Source: Aphelidium insulamus
Lineage: Eukaryota; Aphelidiomycota; Aphelidea; Aphelidiaceae
NCBI GenBank assembly: GCA_036784855.1
Contig: JAZDSV010000004.1
Span: 507,501-571,500, forward strand
Length of the DNA stretch: 64,000 nt
Direction of reading: 5' to 3'
Positions 41,983 through 55,500 of this stretch are shown here, one piece after another. Within the stretch, counting starts at the first letter, position 1. Every line of letters starts with the position of its first letter. Under the pieces are notes generated by a model that saw nothing but the letters and a program-made list of their open reading frames with translations, searched no databases and had not been told where the DNA came from. The position numbers and the translations under genes are program-made.

Positions 41983-44865
41983 ATGTGGACAATAACAGGA
42001 ATAGTCTGCTGTCTCGTCGCTGCAGTGCGCCTCAGTTTCGCTGCTTCTATCAATAGTTCCTTCACTTGGGTAGACGGTTCTAATCTTGCGCGATACGCGG
42101 TAAGCGTTGGAGCGGCACAAGGCGAATACTCGTTCCAAAATCAACCTGGATCCCGACGAAGCCATTGTCTACAGTGGCAGAACGACCTGCAGAAGCTGTT
42201 TCTTTTTGGTGGTTTCGTGTCTACAGGTGCGTACATATCTTCTGTTGATGCTTTCATAACACATCACGCGGCAGGACTGCTGAATGATCTGTGGGCGTAT
42301 GACCTGGACACCCTGTCGTGGGCCTGGCTAGCGGGCCAGCCAACCTCGGTTAACGTTGCTCCAATATACGGAAAGCAATCGCTCGAGGATCCTCTAAATA
42401 ATCCCGGTAGTATAACTGGTATGGCGTGCACCATATCACCGGTGGATGGCCATTTTTATGTGCACGGCGGCAAGTCCACATTCAGTCAACCAAACGGAAC
42501 CATGACAGGTATTGAACACCACTGTCATTTAAAGATTTAGCTAACAAAATACAGGCAGCGTCAGCGACTTGTGGAGATATAACATGATTACGCATAATTG
42601 GGTGTGGTTGAGCGGCGATGGTCAATTATCTGGCGCTTCCAACTCAACCGACATCAACGTCTTGTGGCCGGCGCATCGAGAAGGTTCAAGTATAAGTGGC
42701 CATTACGTGCGGCCCGTACTGCTTCTGTTTGGCGGCAATGGTTTTTGCAACGGCAGAGCGCAAGGTAACAATGTTGTCGTTTTTAGGAACTTGCGTACAA
42801 TGTGCAGGCTACTTGCTCGACCTCTGGGAATTCTCAATATCCAACACGAAATGGACAAGGATCGGCGGCAATTCCAACTGCAACTCGGTTGGAAACTATA
42901 ATGCGGGTCTCAACATTCCGTCAGACAATAGTTTCCCGCCAGCTCGCTGGCAACATCAGATAGTTGTCGCAACAACTGGTGACCTGTACTTATTTGGCGG
43001 AGCAGCATCTAATTCTACCAGTAAGTCCTGAGAAAAAAACATACTTTTCAATTCAACCTGCAGCCACGATCACTTTTTCAGACATGTGGAAGTTCACATA
43101 TTCTGGTACGAATCAGTGGATATGGATCGGTGGAGATGATTCGGCGAACCAAAGAGGCCAATACAGTCCAATAGGAACTTATGGCGCTATATACCGTCCG
43201 AGTGCGCGCTTCAACTTTGAAATGCAGCAGGTCGGAAATCTGCCGCTGCTGTTGGTGATGTCAGGCAGTACATTCTCGAATGTGCCAAAGGGTGACGCGT
43301 GGCTGTTTGATCTGAATTCCCAGCGGTGGGCCTATGTTGGCGGTACAACAATCTTTAACGTTCCTGGCCAGTACGGAAGTATTGGCATTCCATCCAATTC
43401 TACGATGCCAGGCTGCAGGAGCTTGCATGCGATGGCCTGCCAATTCTACTCGACAACTTGTTACATCTACGGAGGCAGTGGATTCGATAGCGTCGGTACT
43501 AATAGTTTACTGGCTGACTTGTGGCAGATCGACATCAACGGATATTCGATTTCGAAGCCATCTTCCACTGCGCGCACCAGCACTTTGGCTGTAACCTCAT
43601 CCTCTTTGCCACCATCAATTACAGATTCGAATGCGATTTCTATTTCTTCCACAACGATCGCCGAGTCATCAGATACTGAAACTACACCAGCAGTGACCGA
43701 AATAGCGTCTGGAACAACAACCGGAGCAGCAACTGGATCAGCAACTATATCAGGCACTGGAACTGCGACTGGAATAGCGGCCACGCCGACTAGCATCAGA
43801 ACGGCAACATCATCCGGTAGGAATATTACATTCCTCCCCAATGTATCATAACATCATGCATCAGTTACCGATGGCGACCATCAGGCGTTCGATTTCAACA
43901 GTTTTGATCAGTATATTACCACGCCGGTTTCAATAGTTGTGATGGCAGCTTCCGCAGCACTTCTATTATCACTGTTGATCTGCCTGGAATGCAAACGGCG
44001 TGCAAAGAATAGGTCCAATTTGAAGCTGTCAGGCTCACTCGAACTGTTGAGATCGACGGAAGAGGACACGATGGATACCGCGACTAAAGTTGCGACGAAG
44101 AAGGGGATTACAACATACAGTGGAGAAACTGCGACTCAGCTGACGCAAGAGATTTCCCTGCCGGGCTATCTGCAGTTCCAAGCTGGAACCGATTTCCGCT
44201 GGGACACCGAAATTGGACGGGGAGGAAGCGCCAAAGTTTACTTGGGCACGGCGTTCGACCCCAAGTTGTCGGTTGCTGCACACGAGCGTATCGTCGTCAA
44301 AATCGTTGCCTCTAATTCAGCTAAACGAAGCAACTCCAGCATCTTGGATGCTTTTCACCAAGAAGTGGCGGTCATGAACTATTTGGCCGGTCATGCCAAT
44401 ATTGTGCGCATACTGGGTTGGTCCGCGGAGCCTCTCGCTATAATTATGCGTTATTATTCAGGCGGCACACTGTCAGCCTTCATCAAGGCTGGAAGGCTGC
44501 GGTCAAAGGCAGACAAGTGTCGATGCATGTTCCACGTATCCCGCGGCCTGTCGTACATGCACTCAAAGTTCGTGGCTCATCGCGACATCAAGTCTGACAA
44601 TGTGCTGGTGGAATTGGCGGATAGGAAAAAACCAGTATTCGTGCTGGCGGACTTTGGAATCGCGGCCATGTTCGCACCGGAGTTGGTCCGAGCGTTTCGC
44701 AGCGTGACCCTAAATGCTCTGACTGTTGGCTACGCTGCCCCAGAGGTGATCAAACGATATCGCCGCGCAGGAGACAATGCGGATATGCTGGCTTCATTTC
44801 GCAGCGATGTCTACTCCCTGTCAGTACTGCACTTTAAAGTACTTTGCGGAGTTGAACCTTGGTGA
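41983..44865 (+). CDS. Kelch-repeat receptor kinase (TKL-like), truncated C-lobe
   Basis: Six exons: 41983-42226, 42275-42508, 42555-42764, 42808-43020, 43064-43816 and 43865-44865, 884 residues. Signal peptide (MWTITGIVCCLVAAVRLSFA), then a kelch-type propeller with repeated 'DLW-x-(Y/F)' and 'LFGG' motifs ('NDLWAYDLDTLSWAWL', 'SDLWRYNMITHNWVWL', 'LDLWEFSISNTKWTRIGG'). A Ser/Thr-rich stalk and one transmembrane helix (SIVVMAASAALLLSLLICLE) lead to a kinase domain with 'IGRGGSAKVY', VVKIV, 'HRDIKSDNVL', 'DFGIAAMF' and 'GYAAPEVI'. The frame stops at 'LCGVEPW', before the last third of a normal C-lobe. Either a truncated allele or a degenerate gene; the next gene begins 77 bp later. Confidence 0.82.
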
Positions 44866-44941
44866 TTTATACCCATAGAGCATAAAGGTTGAAGCTGAAA
44901 AATGTTTATGTGATATTTAATGTCTATGAGTGTATCGCAAA

Positions 44942-46589
44942 CTACTTGGAGTGAATGTCAACGTAGTGCACGCCGCCACTGCCAATGTCTCCACCGCGTA
45001 GCAGACTTCGAACCCAACTACCCATGCGGCTCATGGAGATGAAATACTCCCTCGCGAATGGAAACAGCGGAAGTACATGAACCATATCGCGATATATCTC
45101 TACGGTCAAGGATGAGCGATCCACGTGCAGTCCGGTGGATGGCATGTTATTCATTCGCCACACATGTGGCGATTCCTTGGAGAAGTACTTTACATCGAGT
45201 TCGGGATGCTTTGCCGCCAAGCACACGGTAGGTTTTTCGATCCACTGCAACAGTTGGTCACGCGGAAACTTCTCCTTGCTCTTCTGTGCCGCATACACCA
45301 GGGCCAGCTGGTCGCTGAGCAAAATTTCACACGAGCCGCCCTGCGATAAAATAGGCGGCAGCCCAAACGATAAGTCAGCTGCGCGCGCAGGCGAGATGTA
45401 CGGATTGTTCACCACGAAGCGTTCCAGACGCTCCAACTCGGCGGGATCAGCGTACGCGTCAATTACATTCAGCCCCGCGGCGTACAGGTACCCGGGGTTG
45501 ATTCGAACGCCGCCATGTGCATTCGGGTCGGCCACATAGTCCAGGCCGTGGTTGAGTGCAACGGACGGCATGCTGGCCGACAAATCGACCCATGGCGACA
45601 GTAGCACAGCTCCTGCCGGCATTGGAACAGAGAAGCCAAGCGAAGATGCCAACGCTTCGCCATGATCGCGCAAAACACAAGCATGCACAGGGCAACGCCG
45701 CCGCCCGCGCTGTCTCCCATGAGCACAATGCGGTTCGCGGGCACACCGCTGCGCAGCAGGTGAATGTACGCGGCCAGCACGTCCAGCAAAGCACCTACGT
45801 AGAGACGTGAGGACAGTGGTAGTACATGCGCACCGCCACCATACATGGGAAGGGGTGTTCGGGTGCCAGGCGGTAGTTTACGCTAAACACACTGGCAGCC
45901 AACTCTGCGGCAATGCTGGCCACAACGCCTCGAGTACTGGCAGCCGACATGGCCACGTACGCCCCGCCGTGGATGTACATGACAGTGCAATCGTTCATGT
46001 GGGACTCGCCGTCGCCACAGGACACTCGAATCCACTCGGCAGTCGATGGCCGCGCCGTGGCACCAGGTTGCAGGTGGACCATCGACTCTGGGTGGAACGG
46101 TTGCAGAGCACCACGCGCCACGCCCATAATCGTCTCATCGAGACGCGGCACAGTCACCTCGGGCTCGACCGTGACACGCACAGTTGCAGCGGGCACAGCA
46201 GTCTTGCTAGCGCCGTCGCCTTTCGCTACAACGATGGCAGCACGTCGCTTCACGTACTGCTGAGCGCCCTTTTCCACTACTTTCATAGGCTTGGTGGCGA
46301 AAGCCTCTGCATCTGCGCGTCTCTTCTTGCTACGCTCTTCCAGGGCCTGGCGCGTCGTCTCTGACGGGGGCAAGTCATCTACGTGGTGACGCGTGATGCT
46401 ATGCGTACATCCTGCGCCACATACTGCACGCGTACCTTTCTCCCCATACTTGACGGCGTACACCAGCACGGCCATCGTGACACTGAAGCGTAGAGACCAT
46501 GTGGGACGAAGTGGCCCTACAAGCAGATGCCGGAAAAAGGCTCCCAGCGCCACTCCGACCAGACTCAAGGCCAACACCAATAATCCCAT
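44942..46589 (-). pseudogene. HSL-family alpha/beta hydrolase, paralogue B, with a one-base frameshift
   Basis: Exons 46589-46436, 46378-45845 and 45794-44942, same structure as paralogue A (39883-41534). It keeps the N-terminal anchor, 'VMYIHGGAYVAMSAAS', 'LMGDSAGGGVALCMLVF' and the C-terminal domain ending HYVDIHSK. The total coding length is one base short. At 45672-45675 (plus strand) an A4 run stands where paralogue A has A5 (40622-40626), shifting the frame just after the nucleophile motif. The rest of the frame is clean and well conserved, so either the mutation is very recent or it is a base-call error. Confidence 0.8.
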
Positions 46590-46760
46590 TTGTGATCAGT
46601 GGCGGTTCGATATTCTGGCGCAGCATTCACACACATGCCGTATGCACTCGTCAAGAACTTCCAATGCTAGTAATGCAATGCTAATATATTGACTATTGGC
46701 CAAACACACACAACCATTCGTGCATCTCCTTCTCTCACACCCTCTCTTACACAGACTCTT

Positions 46761-48751
<1,991 letters not shown>

Positions 48752-49229
48752 GGGCAACAATACAGTTTCTATGCAAAGATGGAGGCGCTGACTGTGCGGC
48801 CCAGTTAATGAGGCGGCCGCATTGAAAGAAGAAATTTTAACCTGTTGACCGCGTCATCATATCTCGCTACACTCTACGTATGTGCGTCCCGGTGCCCAAA
48901 GTCACGTCAGCTCTTTGAAATCACTACAAACTTATGAAATGAAACATTAGCAAGACATTATCGCGCGAGCCACAATGATGGGAAGCGGCACATTCGAAGA
49001 TGATACTCCTGGTCATGCTATTATGGTTGTCTACATGGAGCCTATCCTTTGGCATCAAGTATTGGATAGTTGTCGCACTGTTGTTGCAAGGCCGGCCTTT
49101 CGTGAATTTTGTATGCAAGTCTTGTTGAAGCCATTATGCCGAACATGCGCCATCGACTCTCCTTGCTTACAGAACAGTGTGTGCGTCAATTGAGAGCAGG
49201 CACCCAATACTCACAATACAGCAATCAGA

Positions 49230-50573
49230 ATGGCCGAGGGAGATATTGTCGAGGTGACTTGCCTGTTGTGTGCATTAAGGCGCGTCTCCATCTCACCACC
49301 ACTTACGGCAGATATTCACACGGCACGTGCAACAGAATCCCGATGTGTCGGTGCCCGTGGCGGCCATCAAGGCGCTCCTGGAGCTGATTAGGCACTCGCG
49401 CGCCACCACCAGTTCGTGCCGCCCTTGCCGTAGTTACCAGCTATATACATACTCACCTGCGCAACCACGTGCACTGCAGTGTCCGAGTTCATGCACACGC
49501 TGACGGCGGCTACGCAGGCGCTGAAAAAGGCCACCACGCATTCCATTGCCGTGTCGGCCGGCTGCGAGTTGTTTATGCGCTTCGTGACCATCACGTCTCA
49601 TGATTTGACGGTATGCTCACATATGTAGCTCTCTATGCCATCCATGTAACACCTATACCCATACTACTACAGGAATTCCACACGTGCAAAGAGTATCTGC
49701 TCAAGACGGGCAATGTGGTTGTGGAGAAGGCGTCGTCGCAGAAGCAAAAGATTGTGCAGTTTGGGCAGGATTTCATCAGGGATGGCGGGGTCATTCTCAC
49801 TCACTCATACTCTCGTGTGGTCATGCTGCTCCTGCAGGCCGCCGCGCAGCAGAACAAGCGCTTCACCGTCAGTACTTGTGGCGTTGATGTATGTATTACG
49901 ATCTTTTTAATGCGTACAATAGGTGTTTGTTACCGAGTCTCGCCCATCCGAAAGCGGGCACAAGGTGGTCAAGCAGCTGACAGAGAGTGGTATCCCAGCC
50001 ACGCTGATACTGGACAGTGCCGTCGGCTACATTATGGAAAAGGTCGACATGGTCATTGTGGGCGCGGAGGGTGTGGTGGAGAATGGTGGCCTGATCAATT
50101 CGGTGCGTGTCATTGAAAGCATATATCTCACTCTATGTGTTTGTCTGTTAGAACTATACTGATCTTGCAAATCAGGTGGGCACATATCAGATTGCCATGT
50201 GCGCCAAGACTGCGCGGAAACCATTCTACGCCGCCGCCGAGTCATTCAAGTTTGTGCGCCTCTACCCGCTCAACCAGTACGACATTCCCTACCAGACTCC
50301 GTCAGCGCTCACATTCTCGCGCCGCTCAATGGCACAGCAGCAGAACTGTATGTCTTGGTTGCACACTATTGTTCTACGCAATGACTTACTTGTATAGTGC
50401 CAGTTGATGCTGAGGGAGAAGCATCCGCGAAGGCGCCCAGCTCCAACGAGGACATGACACGGCATCCAACAGTGGACTACACACCACCGCAATTTATCAC
50501 TCTACTCTTCACGGACCTCGGTGTTCTCACTCCCAGCGGTGTCAGCGACGAGCTAATCAAGTTGTACTACTGA
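49230..50573 (+). CDS. EIF2B1: Translation initiation factor eIF2B subunit alpha
   Basis: Seven exons: 49230-49253, 49312-49411, 49480-49610, 49673-49867, 49923-50102, 50176-50347 and 50398-50573, 325 residues. Strong matches to eIF2B-alpha: '[15 protein letters not shown]', '[18 protein letters not shown]', '[14 protein letters not shown]', '[20 protein letters not shown]' with VVENGGLIN, '[17 protein letters not shown]' and the terminal '[20 protein letters not shown]'. It is a regulatory subunit of the eIF2 exchange factor and senses phosphorylated eIF2-alpha. The first coding exon is 24 nt. Divergent from AKT (about 480-bp gap with no other gene seen). Confidence 0.96.
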
Positions 50574-50621
50574 CACAATAGAATTAGTGTGATACTATCA
50601 GTGCAATGCCTGAGTTTGAAA

Positions 50622-50627
50622 AATAAA
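50622..50627 (+). terminator. Polyadenylation signal AATAAA (eIF2B-alpha)
   Basis: AATAAA 49 nt after the eIF2B-alpha stop codon, in the short convergent gap before the coiled-coil gene on the other strand. Confidence 0.55.
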
Positions 50628-50724
50628 TGCTTTATGCAATGCTTCTGTCTGCCATAGGTTCACGCTCGGCCCTGATCTCTCCTGATATTGTATGAGTAAG
50701 GAAATATCTTTACCAATACAACAC

Positions 50725-52027
50725 TCACAGGAGCTGAAGCTCCATTTCGATCCGGGATTTCGCTTCCAGCGCTTGTTGCAATTGCACTTGGATCTTGGCT
50801 GTGACTTTGCGCTCTTCATCCAACTCTTGGCGCAGTGTTCTGATGAGCGACAGCGCTTGCTCCTCGTCGCCGTGCTTGATGGCCTCCGACACCACTTGGA
50901 CGTCGTGCTGGACTTTGGGAGCCTGAGGCACCAAGAACACATTGGCGCCACCATTATCCTTGTTGGTGGGCATCTGCAATAATGATGAGAAATATAAGAT
51001 TATGGGTGCACTGCATACTAGTAGCGGTCTGGCCAGCTGTGACACTTGACGCTGTCGCTTCACATTTGTCTGAGACACGTGTGGGGTGCGCGGAGAAGCC
51101 ACTGCGGCAAACGAGACTGTAGCAGACGAACCGCCGGCCGAAGTCTTTCTAGGAACATGACCGTTAACAACGTCTATCAGATCGATATAGTAGATATACA
51201 AACCTGGTGCGCACATCAGCCTGAGATGCCAGAGAAGTCGACGACGTGGTAGGAGCGGCAAGCGGCGACTTTTTCAGCGTCTTCTTGGCATCTGCAGAAG
51301 CGGTGGACGCCGCAAAGCGACTGTTCCACGCCGGACGGACCGGTGTATCGCGCGCACGCAACTTGACATGCGCCCGGTCCTGCGTGTCACCAGCGAACTG
51401 GACGCTCTTGCCGCCGCCGACACTGGCCCGCTTCGACTTGGCAGTCGCGGCGGCGGTATTTGTATCGGGTGTGATGGCCGCCGCCATAACTGGAGACGAT
51501 TTTGGAGCCAGTTTCCGGGCGGGAGTGCGTGGCTGGACAGTGGTTGCATTGATGGAACCTTTGTCGGTCTTTGTGGCCATGCCAGTAGTGTTGGCCACGG
51601 CGGCACTGTTCTCGGCATCTTCGCCGCGCTCCAAATGCTGCAAATCGCCGACAACATCATCATTATCATCACCTGCGCTCCCAAACACCTTGTGGCCCAC
51701 GGAGGACAACTTTGGCTGGCGCATGGACAGCGACTGCGGAGTGGGTGTCGCAGGCAATGCCACTGCGGGCGAATCCTCGGCCTGCATGCTCACGGCGGTC
51801 TTGGAGGCAGTGGGCGTCGAGGGTGCGGCAACAGGTGCCGATTCCATGCCACCAGAGATACCATCCGTGGTGCTGGTGGACCGGCCGCGTCGGCTGCCAG
51901 TCGGAGAGCGCAGGGTACGTCGTGGCAAGGGCGGCGCCGGCGAGCGCAGATGGTCCGCAGCTATAACATCACTCAGCGACAAGTTGGCCGTCATTGCCAC
52001 CACCGCTTGCTCATCGTCGCCGTTCAT
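50725..52027 (-). CDS. Disordered protein with C-terminal coiled coil, function unknown
   Basis: Three exons: 52027-51204, 51148-51019 and 50973-50725, 400 residues. The first 300 residues are low complexity (Ala, Ser, Thr, Pro), with many S/T-P sites ('PSTPTAS', 'LPATPTPQ', 'VQPRTPARK') that look like proline-directed kinase targets, and basic 'KSKRASVGGGKSVQFAG' patches. The C-terminal about 55 residues form a heptad-rich helix ('EEQALSLIRTLRQELDEERK', 'LQQALEAKSRIEMELQLL'). The layout suits a cytoskeletal or mitotic adaptor, but no family is recognised. Transcribed divergently from talin across a roughly 490-bp gap. Confidence 0.65.
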
Positions 52028-52520
52028 CGCGGTGTTTGAGTGAGTGTGTGTGTGTGTGTGCGGGTCAGTGTGTGTGCGGGTCTGCGTGACTTTGACAAGG
52101 AGAGCGCCGTTGAAACAGACAATGCATTATTTAATTGTGTGTAAATAATATTACTGACTGTTGTGGCATTGTTAACGCAGACAGTGGGAATTGCAAGAGT
52201 GCCGCGGTGTGACGCTGCGAAACACTCCCACACGGAGTCCAGAGTGTGGGACTATAAAGATCTGCTCTCGGTGCTGCAGCTGTAGCAAACATGCTTTTAC
52301 CTGCAAGAATATGTAGCTGATTATGGCTGGTTAGATATAGAGGCTGCCTGGCAACCGCGCTCCGCCCCGGCGACAAACTAATCTCGGCCGTCTCCTAGCA
52401 CGTTCTTACAAATACACGCGCGCACATTTACTTCCTCTCACCTTCATACACGCACTCTATATACACACTCACGTTCTATAAACAACTTTTGCACACACAC
52501 ACACACACAGAGAGCTTATA
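52028..52520. promoter_or_regulatory. Divergent promoter region of the coiled-coil gene and talin
   Basis: No gene seen. The ends carry alternating TG runs (about 52042-52074) and CA runs (52494-52508) next to each start codon. The middle is mixed composition. The head-to-head arrangement suggests a shared bidirectional promoter; this is inference. Confidence 0.4.
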
Positions 52521-55500
52521 ATGGCCACCATCAGCTTAAAGGTGACGCTGGTGGACCAAAACACCACCAAGACAATGCAGTTCCACGGCAATATGACAGT
52601 GGGCGAGTGTTGCCGCGAGATCCGTGACAAGATTAGCGGAAGTGGCGCCGCCGCTACCGGTCCCAACGACCACGGCATATTCTCGCTGCACATGAACAAG
52701 TGGCTGGCGAATGGAAAGACGTTGGACTTTTACGACATGAGCAGCGGTGACGCGGTCGAGTACAAGAAGAAGCATCGGCCGTTGCGAGTGCGTCTGATGG
52801 ACGGCACGCAAAAAACGGTGCTGATCGACGACTCGGCCAGCGTGGTGGAGATTGTGCTGACGGCGTGCCAGCGTATCGGTATTAGTAACCCCGAGGAGTA
52901 TTCGTTGCAGTCCGAGAGCGGGCCGGCCGCGTCGCGCACCGAAACACAGCAGCCACACGGACTGCGTCGGAAGGCCGCGCACGGATCTGCCGAACAGTTG
53001 AACGGTGGCGAGGAGGGTCGCTGGCTCAACCCGGACAAGACGCTGTCGGAACAGGGTGTCGTGGACAGCGACATACTGGTGTTGAAGAAAAAGTTCTTCT
53101 TCAGCGACCAGAACATTGACCGCAACGATCCGATACAGCTGAACTTGTTGTACGTGCAGGCTCGTGACGCTATCGTGAGTGGCAAGCATCCATGCACGCG
53201 CGAAGAGGCTGCCCAACTGGCCGCCCTCCAGTGCCAGATTCAGTTTGGTAATCACGAGCCGGACAAGCACAAGCCCGGCTACATTACGTACGTGCACATA
53301 CATGTGTATATATACATGTAAAATTAACTACTTGCAGGGTCAAGGACTTTGCCCCGCCAGAGTACCACAAAGCGAAGAAGGAGTTGGAAAAGATTATATT
53401 CCAGGATCACCGCAAGCTGCAAGGCTTGTCCGAACTGAACGCAAAGTTTCGCTATGTGCAGCTGTGCCGCAGTCTCAAGACATATGGTGTAACGTTCTTT
53501 CTTGTCAAGGTGCATTTGATACTTTTATTCTTACTGTGAGTGATTATACTGACACTGTGTAGGAAAAAGAGGAAAAGAAGGGCAAGATGACACCGCGGCT
53601 GTTGGGTGTCACACGTGACAGTGTGATGCGCCTGGACGCCGAGACCAAGGAGATCATCAAGACCTGGCCGCTGACGACGCTGCGTCGGTGGGCATCGGCG
53701 CCAAACAGTTTCACCATGGATTTCGGTGACTATGCGGATGCATACTACAGCGTACAGACTTCGGAGGGCGAGCAGTTGTCGCAGCTGATCGCCGGTTACA
53801 TTGATATTATCGTGAAGAAGAAGAAGGAGGCGGCGCGTGTGGCCGAGCAGGAGGAAGAGCAACTGGCAATCGCCGAAGAGATAGTACGACCCGCCAAAGC
53901 ATCTGCCGTCAACGTGCTCTCCAATCGTTCTGGCCGCGCCACTGAAGTCAATGTGGTCAGCGCGGGCGTGGTGGTGGACGACGAGAACCGGCTGGGTGCC
54001 AATGGGGCCAAGCAGATTGTGCGCAAGAAACAGTTTGCCATGGGCACCGAGTACGGAGATGATGAGTTTGCATCGCGCGGCGCCCAGCAAGCACTGCTGC
54101 AGAACATTACCATCGGTTTCGCCAGTGTCAATGCGGCTCAGAGCGATCTGGCCGTGGCCACCCAACTGCCTCCCATCGGTACGTACCTGCAACAATACTA
54201 TATCATTCACACGTATTGATGTGCATTGCAGGCAATGACCCGGCATCCCAACAGTGGCGCAACCAGACCATCGATGTGAACAAACAGACGGCGGCAGCGC
54301 AGGTTAGCGCACACCTGGCCGCCACTTGCTCCATCATCAACATATCGTCCACGCCCGACGTGGAGAATCTGGACTTTGTGACCTTTGGCACCAATGTCGC
54401 GGCCATGTCCGCCAACATCACCTCCATTGCCACCAGCACCAAGATGGTGGCAGCGCTGATGGACCCGCAGCAGGGCGAGAAATTGCTGGATGTGGCGCGG
54501 GCACTGGCGGCACAGACCAGCAAGTTCCTGATGTCGGTGCAGCCCATCATCACCACCGAGGATGGGATCCAGAATCCGACAGTCAAGCAAGAGTTCCTGG
54601 CCAATGCGCAGGAGATCTCTCGCATCGGCTACCAGCTGCTGTTCCGGCTGGGTGAGATGGAGGTGCCGGAGCAGATACAGCAGCAGCTCATTGAGCTGGC
54701 CAAGGCCGTGGTTCAGGCTACCGTGTCGCTGGTCACTCAGGGTGCCAAGCCAGTATCGGCAGAGAGTGCCGCCATGAACATGCCTCAGGTTCAGAAGGAG
54801 GTTATTGCACTGGCCAAGCAGACAGCTTCCGCCGCCGAGACTCTAGTCACCACAACAATGGTGGCGGCGCCGGCGGTCAACACTGCACTGTGCCAGGACC
54901 AGCTGCTGCAAGGCACGCTCCACGTCAAGGACGCTATCGATGGTCTGAACACCGCAGTGGGACCTGTCCGCGACCGTATCGGCGCCGACAGCAAACTGAT
55001 GGCGGATCTGGCCCGCCTGTCTGGCCGTGTAAATGAAGCACTGGCCAAACTGGTAGCGCGTGCCAAGAACCACAAGGGCGGCGACAGCGAAGGAGAGGTG
55101 TCCGAGTTTGACCGCAATTTTGACGCCATCATGTCGGCCATCGACCACATCCAGGCCGACACATCCAGCAGTGCCAGCATTGTGAGCGGCGCCCGTGAAC
55201 TCACAATGGCCGCCACGCAGATGGTCAACTATCTCAAGCAGCAGGCCGCGCAGGAATCGGTATGCATGCTGTTACTTCAAAGCTCTGACTGACATCTATC
55301 GCGCAGGACCCCGGCGCCAAAGAGCAGGTGCTGTCAATGGCACGCCCTCTTGCCGACGCCACATCCAAGATGGTAGCATCTGCAAAGGACGCGGCGAGGG
55401 CCCCGACAGATGCAGACAAGCAGGAGAAGCTACGACAAAGCGTGGAGACCATTCAGAAGGCGGCACTGAGCACCGCGTCCCGAGACATTATCCGCGCCAA

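Noticed and set aside
53452-54246. 264-codon minus-strand frame inside talin, and similar antisense frames across 55-60 kb
   Set aside because: They mirror talin's Ala/Lys/Asp codons in reverse and lack independent support.
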